Positions 8,502 through 12,180 of a DNA stretch of 12,180 bases are shown here, in pieces. The stretch is from an uncultured Dysosmobacter sp. (GTDB lineage: Bacteria > Bacillota > Clostridia > Oscillospirales > Oscillospiraceae). Each line of letters opens with the position of its first letter. Within the stretch, counting starts at the first letter, position 1. Both the position numbers and the translations under genes were made by a program. Below the pieces are notes generated by a model. The model was not told the origin of the DNA. It ran no database searches and saw only the letters and a list, made by a program, of their open reading frames with translations. The DNA is taken from positions 1-12,180 of the forward strand of contig CAKSVQ010000060.1 of NCBI GenBank assembly GCA_934504065.1, written 5' to 3'.

Positions 8502-9926
8502 TTATCTGTTGACGTATTTGGAGATCTTTCGGGCGGCGGTGGCCTGCGAGATACCCAGTTCTCTGGCAACGGCCACCGTGGTGCCGCAGCGCTGATAGGC
8601 ATCCCGGATGATCTGGCCCTCGTAGGCGTCCATCCGCTGGGCCAGCGTGCCCTCCTGCACCAGTACCTCCACCGGAGTCACGGCGTCCCCGGTGTATTCC
8701 ACGGGCAGGGCGGTGATGTCGATGATGGGGTCCTGCACGGTGATGACCATGCGCTCAATCAGGTTTTCCAGCTGGCGGACGTTGCCGGGCCAGTCGTACT
8801 GCTCCAAAAATGCCAGAAACCGGGGACTGAACGTCAGGTTCTTGCTGTATTCCCCGCAGAAGCGGGCCAGAAACTGGTGGGCCATGGGCAGGATGTCCTC
8901 CGTCCGCTGGCGCAGGGGCGGAATATGAATGCGGATGACGTTCAGGCGGTAGAAAAGGTCGGAGCGGAACAGGCCCCGCTGCACCTCCTCTTCCAGATTG
9001 CGGTTGGTGGCCACGATCAGTCGGAAGTCCAGTTCGATCTTCCGGGTGCCGGAAAGGCGCTCGATGGTCTTTTCCTGAATGAGCTGCAATAGCTTAGATT
9101 GGATGTGGGGCGGCAGCTCGCCGATCTCGTCGAGAAACAGCGTGCCGTGGTTGGCCAGCTCGATCTTGCCAATCTTGCCGGAGGAGGACGCTCCGGTGAA
9201 CGCGCCCTTTTCATAGCCGAAGAGTTCCGATTCGATCAGGTTTTCGTGGAGCACGGCGCAGTTGACCTCGATAAACGGGCCGTTGGCCCGGTTGCTCATG
9301 GAGTGGATGGCCTTGGCGATGGCACTTTTGCCCACGCCCGTTTCCCCAGTGATGAGGATGTTGGCCTTAGTGTTGGCGGTGTTCTGCATCAGCGTCCACA
9401 GCCGCTGCATGGAGGCGCTTTTGAACAGCAGGCTGGTGGAGGTGGCCCGGGTGCGCAGCTCGGCGATCTCCTGCGAATAATGCTGTAAGGAGTCCTGCAG
9501 GTTGCGGTAGTTCTGCTGGATGGCGTTGATCTGCTCCATGGAGACCGTGTTGAAGCACACGGCGTATTTCAGTTCGCCGTTGTTGTCAAACAGGGGGATG
9601 CCTACGGTCATCACGTTTTTGTGGATGTGGTTGATGGTCTGGGTAGCCACGATCTTTTTCTTCTGGCGGATGACCTCCGCGGTGATGCAGGGGGTGAACG
9701 TGCCGTTCACCTCCAGATCAAAGGCGCTCTTGCCCACGATGGAGCCATGGCTGAAACCGAAATTGCGCTCGTAATTCTCGCTGACCCGCAGGATGATGCC
9801 TTTCGCGTCGGAGAGCATCATGTCGTCGGCCAGCACCAGATTGTTTTCCGGGCTGATAATGTCGAAAAGGCCCTTGAGATTGATGTCATTTTCAAAGAGA
9901 TCGTAAAAATTTGTGGATTCTGCCAA
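8502..9926 (-). CDS. Sigma-54-dependent PAS-AAA+ transcriptional activator, 474 residues
   Basis: A bacterial enhancer-binding protein that uses ATP to activate RpoN-RNA polymerase. Order: a PAS-like sensor (about 28-130) that may bind a small ligand; a linking helix (about 130-160); AAA+ domain with Walker A GETGVGKS (194-201), the sigma-54 contact loop GAFTGA (241-246), Walker B TLFLDEIGELP (262-272), arginine region FRSDLFYRLNV (320-330) and WPGNVRQLENLI (379-390); and a C-terminal TyrR/Fis-like helix-turn-helix (about 448-472, VAVARELGISQATAARKISKY). There is no receiver domain, so control by a metabolite is more likely than by phosphorylation. The start is a TTG at 9926-9924, only 3 nt after GGAGG, so the exact start is less sure. 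It is divergent from the crotonase/CoA-transferase operon with a sigma-54 promoter, its probable target. Confidence 0.95.
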   Translation of the reverse strand: MAESTNFYDLFENDINLKGLFDIISPENNLVLADDMMLSDAKGIILRVSENYERNFGFSHGSIVGKSAFDLEVNGTFTPCITAEVIRQKKKIVATQTINHIHKNVMTVGIPLFDNNGELKYAVCFNTVSMEQINAIQQNYRNLQDSLQHYSQEIAELRTRATSTSLLFKSASMQRLWTLMQNTANTKANILITGETGVGKSAIAKAIHSMSNRANGPFIEVNCAVLHENLIESELFGYEKGAFTGASSSGKIGKIELANHGTLFLDEIGELPPHIQSKLLQLIQEKTIERLSGTRKIELDFRLIVATNRNLEEEVQRGLFRSDLFYRLNVIRIHIPPLRQRTEDILPMAHQFLARFCGEYSKNLTFSPRFLAFLEQYDWPGNVRQLENLIERMVITVQDPIIDITALPVEYTGDAVTPVEVLVQEGTLAQRMDAYEGQIIRDAYQRCGTTVAVARELGISQATAARKISKYVNR

Positions 9927-9966
9927 ATGCCTCCGCCGCCTTTCTGAAAAGAAAATCAGGAGATTC

Positions 9967-9982
9967 TATTCATTCTTGATTA
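9967..9982. promoter_or_regulatory. Activator-site copy 1 (TATTCA-N4-TGATTA)
   Basis: One mismatch from the palindrome seen twice more downstream. Its centre is 21 bp from copy 2, two turns of the helix, and it overlaps the -10 of the activator gene's promoter. Confidence 0.5.
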
Positions 9983-9987
9983 TAGCA
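9979..9987 (-). promoter_or_regulatory. Extended -10 promoter of the activator gene
   Basis: TGC-TATAAT on the minus strand (9987-9979). No good -35 is present at 16-18 bp (T-rich only), so the extended TG must carry recognition. Two palindromes overlap it. The leader is about 45 nt. Confidence 0.6.
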
Positions 9988-10003
9988 TATTCATAAATGA
10001 ATA
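9988..10003. promoter_or_regulatory. Activator-site copy 2 (TATTCA-N4-TGAATA)
   Basis: A perfect 6-bp-arm palindrome with a 4-bp centre, identical in arms to copy 3 at 10118-10133. It sits just upstream of the activator promoter's extended -10. Confidence 0.6.
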
Positions 10004-10112
10004 AAAAGAGGAAAAATCGAAAAAGAACAGTCGAACCGCACAGAATTTATAGAGAAAAATTGTTCTCTCCGCACAAAAGAAACCGATTTGCACGGCGAAG
10101 AGCACGGCACAG

Positions 10113-10138
10113 CAGCCTATTCACTTTTGAATAGGCTG
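10113..10138. promoter_or_regulatory. Activator-site copy 3, probable enhancer of the sigma-54 promoter
   Basis: CAGCCTATTCA and TGAATAGGCTG form 11-bp perfect arms around a 4-bp centre; the core (10118-10133) equals copy 2. The centre is about 122 bp from the -24 GG and about 146 bp from the predicted start, a normal distance for a sigma-54 upstream activator site. No T run follows, so it is not a terminator. Confidence 0.7.
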
Positions 10139-10245
10139 GAAAAAGAAACCAGAGAAGGCGGTGGAGCGGCACAAAAAAGCTGACAAAAACTTAACATTCT
10201 GCACAGAAAACAGCCCCATCGGCGGCGGAGACGGTGCGAAAAAGT

Positions 10246-10260
10246 TGGCACATAATTTGC
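10246..10260 (+). promoter_or_regulatory. Sigma-54 (-24/-12) promoter of the crotonase operon
   Basis: TGGCAC, 5 bp, TTGC: GG (10247-10248) and GC (10259-10260) are separated by 10 bp, as RpoN requires. Predicted start about 10272, giving a 48-nt leader to the ATG at 10320. Confidence 0.88.
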
Positions 10261-10319
10261 TATAAAATCATGGCAGCAAACAAGGCGTGCTGCGCCTGAA
10301 TTTTAAAGGAGGAACTACT

Positions 10320-11120
10320 ATGTATCAGACCATTCGTTACGAGAAGAACGACAATATCGGTATTGTCACCATCAATCGTCCCGAAGCGCTGAATGCGTTG
10401 AACTCCACTGTGATCTCTGACCTTGAGCAGGTCATTTCCGAGGTTGAAAAGGATGCGGAGCTGGGCGCTCTCATCATCACCGGCGAGGGCCGCTCCTTCG
10501 TGGCCGGCGCCGACATCGGCGAGCAGCTCCCGCTGGATGTGGCGGGCGGCCGCAAGTGGGGCCAGCGCGGCAGCGCTCTGTTCCGCCGCATCGAGAAGCT
10601 GGAGATTCCCACCATCGCCGCGGTGAACGGCTTTGCTCTGGGCGGCGGCTGCGAGCTGGCCATGAGCTGCGACATTATCCTTGCTGCCGGCCCCAACGCT
10701 GAGGGCAAGGGCGGCGCCAAGTTCGGCCAGCCCGAGGTGGGCCTGGGCATCACCCCCGGCTTCTCCGGCACTCAGCGCCTGCCCCGCCGCGTGGGCATCT
10801 CCAAGGCCAAGGAGCTCATTTTCTCCGGTAAGGTCATCGGCGCTGCCGAGGCGGAGAAGATCGGCCTTGTCAACGCGGTGTACGCTCCCGAGGAGCTGAT
10901 CCCCGGCGCCATCGCCATGGCCAAGTCCTTCACCGTCAACGCTCCCATCGCCGTGAAGTATTCCAAGGCCTGCATCGACCGCGGCATGCAGATGGACATT
11001 GATGACGGCATCGCTTTGGAGAACGAGTTGTTCGCCATGTGCTTCGCCACCGCCGACCAGAAAGAGGGTATGGGCGCCTTCATGGAAAAGCGCAAGGAAA
11101 AGCACTTCCAGAACAAATAA
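10320..11120 (+). CDS. Crotonase (enoyl-CoA hydratase family), 266 residues
   Basis: It probably converts 3-hydroxybutyryl-CoA and crotonyl-CoA (reversible hydration) in a butyrate-type pathway in the cytosol. Seen: the first oxyanion-hole segment SFVAGADI (59-66), the second with the first catalytic Glu, NGFALGGGCELAMSCD (103-118, Glu112), and the second catalytic Glu in FGQPEVGLGITPG (135-147, Glu139). Both glutamates are present, which supports true hydratase activity over an isomerase. Between CDIILAAG and AKFGQPE there are about 7 extra residues (PNAEGKGG) compared with most relatives. ATG at 10320, 7 nt after AAAGGAGG. It is the first gene under the sigma-54 promoter, ahead of a CoA-transferase. 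Crt is a reasonable label, but a related enoyl-CoA substrate is possible. Confidence 0.9.
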   Translation: MYQTIRYEKNDNIGIVTINRPEALNALNSTVISDLEQVISEVEKDAELGALIITGEGRSFVAGADIGEQLPLDVAGGRKWGQRGSALFRRIEKLEIPTIAAVNGFALGGGCELAMSCDIILAAGPNAEGKGGAKFGQPEVGLGITPGFSGTQRLPRRVGISKAKELIFSGKVIGAAEAEKIGLVNAVYAPEELIPGAIAMAKSFTVNAPIAVKYSKACIDRGMQMDIDDGIALENELFAMCFATADQKEGMGAFMEKRKEKHFQNK

Positions 11121-11126
11121 ATTCTT

Positions 11127-11291
11127 TCGAAAAAGTGGTTTTACCACTTTTTCGAGGAGGCTTCGCTCCGCTACGTGCCTCATGGCCGCTCCGCGGCCAT
11201 TTCGACACACGCTCCGCGCAAAGTGTGTTCTGCCACGCGCATGTCGCGGCAGAACACGGATTTCACTGTTTTCGCGCCTGCGGGCGCGAAA
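11127..11291. repeat. Cluster of hairpins between crotonase and CoA-transferase
   Basis: The 270-nt gap holds at least four strong perfect stems in a row: TCGAAAAAGTGG with its complement (11127-11155, 12 bp, 5-nt loop), ATGGCCGC/GCGGCCAT (11182-11200, 8 bp), GTGTTCTGCC/GGCAGAACAC (11225-11257, 10 bp) and TTTCGCGCC/GGCGCGAAA (11270-11291, 9 bp). A GAGGC/GCCTC pair lies between the first two. The third matches the centre of the groES-groEL element (2778-2798) at 18 of 21 bases. None is followed by a long T run; the first ends in five T inside its arm and may act as a partial terminator or as mRNA protection. No gene is seen. Confidence 0.7.
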
Positions 11292-11390
11292 CTCTGCGAG
11301 ACTTTTTAGAACGCTGGAATACAACGGCGGCCCGCAGGGGCTTCCGTTGGGTCTCTTAAAAAAATATATTTTCAAAGAGGGTACAAAAGC

Positions 11391-12180
11391 ATGAAGAAAG
11401 TTCGCGTGCTCACCGCTGAAGAGGCTGCGCTGCTGGTCAACGACGGCGACACCATCTCCACTGGCGGCTTCGTCAGCTGCGCCTGCCCCGAGGCGCTGTC
11501 CATCGCGCTGGAAAAGCGCTTTCTGGAAACCGGACATCCCAAGGACCTGACGCTGTTCTTCGCAGCCGGACAGGGTCACCGGGACGGCACCGGCGGCGAC
11601 CACTATGGCCATGAGGGTATGGTCAAGCGCGTGGTCGGCGGCCACTGGGACCGCGCCCCCAAGCTGGGCGAGCTGGCTCTGGCCAACAAGATCGAGGCGT
11701 ACAACCTGCCGCAGGGCGTCATCACCCATATGTACCGCGACATTGCCGCCCACAACATCGGTACCATCACCCACGTGGGCCTTTACACCTTTGCCGACCC
11801 CCGCAACGGCGGCGGCAAGCTGAACACCGCCACCAAGGAGGATCTGGTGAAGCTGGTGAACATCGAAGGGGAGGAGCGCCTTTTGTACAAGGGCTTCCCC
11901 ATCAATGTCTGCTTCCTGCGGGCCTCCTATGCCGATGAATACGGCAACTGCACCGTGCACCGCGAGATCGGCCCTCTGGACGTGACCGCTCAGGCGCAGG
12001 CCACCAAGAACTCCGGCGGCAAGGTCATCGTGCAGGTGGAAAAGATCGTGCAGGGCGGCTCTCTCGACCCCAAGCTGGTGAAAATTCCCGGTATCTATGT
12101 GGACGCCATTGTGGTAGGCTCTATTGAGGACAACATGCAGTGCCTCGGCATGCCCTATGACGGCGCGCTGACCGGCGAGT
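11391..12180 (+). CDS. Acyl-CoA:acetate CoA-transferase (Pct/YdiF type), 5' part
   Basis: The first 263 residues of a family I CoA-transferase that moves CoA between short-chain acids such as acetate, propionate, butyrate or related acids. Seen: KKVRVLTAEEAALLVNDGDT, the TISTGGFVSCACPEAL segment (about 22-37), GQGHRDGTGGDHYGHEG, GGHWDRAPKLGELA, DPRNGGGKLNTATKED and KIPGIYVDAIVV, matching the N-terminal half of propionate CoA-transferase and E. coli YdiF in order. The catalytic glutamate is in the C-terminal half, beyond the window. ATG at 11391, 9 nt after GAGGG. It follows crotonase by 270 nt on the same strand; no new promoter is seen, so it probably shares the sigma-54 promoter. Substrate cannot be told from this half. 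Confidence 0.92.
   Translation, partial: MKKVRVLTAEEAALLVNDGDTISTGGFVSCACPEALSIALEKRFLETGHPKDLTLFFAAGQGHRDGTGGDHYGHEGMVKRVVGGHWDRAPKLGELALANKIEAYNLPQGVITHMYRDIAAHNIGTITHVGLYTFADPRNGGGKLNTATKEDLVKLVNIEGEERLLYKGFPINVCFLRASYADEYGNCTVHREIGPLDVTAQAQATKNSGGKVIVQVEKIVQGGSLDPKLVKIPGIYVDAIVVGSIEDNMQCLGMPYDGALTGE

Larger units (their letters stand above)
9927..10319. other. 393-bp divergent control region without a gene
   Basis: This AT-richer region separates the activator gene from the crotonase gene. It holds the activator's extended -10 promoter, three related palindromes, a separate AGAGAA-N6-TTCTCT inverted repeat (10051-10068), the sigma-54 promoter and the crotonase ribosome site. No credible frame with a ribosome site is present. 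The stretch 10139-10240 shows no clear structure. Confidence 0.8.

Noticed and set aside
10051..10068. AGAGAA-N6-TTCTCT as a fourth activator site
   Set aside because: Arms and spacing differ from the TATTCA-N4-TGAATA family; it was left as an unassigned inverted repeat.
10167..10180. A second -24/-12 promoter (CGGCAC then AGC)
   Set aside because: GG and GC are 9 bp apart, not 10, and the -12 element lacks TTGC.
10260..11960. A 566-codon minus-strand frame opposite the crotonase and CoA-transferase genes
   Set aside because: It overlaps two recognised genes and the hairpin cluster, and has no family pattern or ribosome site.

Overview
The window looks like chromosomal DNA of a GC-rich anaerobic Firmicute, most likely a butyrate-forming gut member of the Clostridia (Oscillospirales type). 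The reasons are a perfect CIRCE heat-shock operator ahead of groES-groEL, consensus sigma-A promoters with strong GGAGG ribosome sites, a clostridial sigma-54 plus activator pair, and fermentation genes (crotonase, Pct/YdiF-like CoA-transferase). The genus cannot be fixed from sequence reading alone.

Layout. 1-126 (minus): start of a secreted protein with its own consensus promoter. 289-540 (plus): small XRE-type DNA-binding protein, closed by a terminator. 566-833 (minus): a small transcription unit holding eleven copies of a CTGC/GGCA tetranucleotide repeat, readable as a 55-residue peptide or a short RNA. 893-3268 (minus): the groES-groEL operon with HrcA/CIRCE control, split by a 177-bp palindromic intergenic element and closed by a strong terminator. 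3308-5471 (minus): an rRNA methyltransferase gene followed by a lipid kinase gene. 5496-7047 (plus): an NfeD-SPFH membrane pair. 7084-9926 (minus): a PAS-AAA+ sigma-54 activator followed by rpoN. 9927-10319: a 393-bp divergent control region. 10320-12180 (plus): a crotonase gene and the 5' part of an acyl-CoA:acetate CoA-transferase gene, separated by a 270-bp cluster of hairpins.

The most coherent system is the sigma-54 module. RpoN and its activator are encoded together and divergently from a crotonase/CoA-transferase operon that has a canonical -24/-12 promoter (TGGCAC-N5-TTGC). Three copies of one palindrome, TATTCA-N4-TGAATA (one with a mismatch), lie in the divergent region. Two are 21 bp apart (two helical turns) over the activator's own extended -10 promoter. 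The third, with 11-bp arms, is about 146 bp upstream of the predicted sigma-54 start site. This predicts that one protein both limits its own synthesis and activates an acyl-CoA fermentation operon.

Other points of note are the tetranucleotide repeat unit, related palindromic elements placed inside two different operons, and an inverted repeat that pairs with the start codon of the XRE gene.
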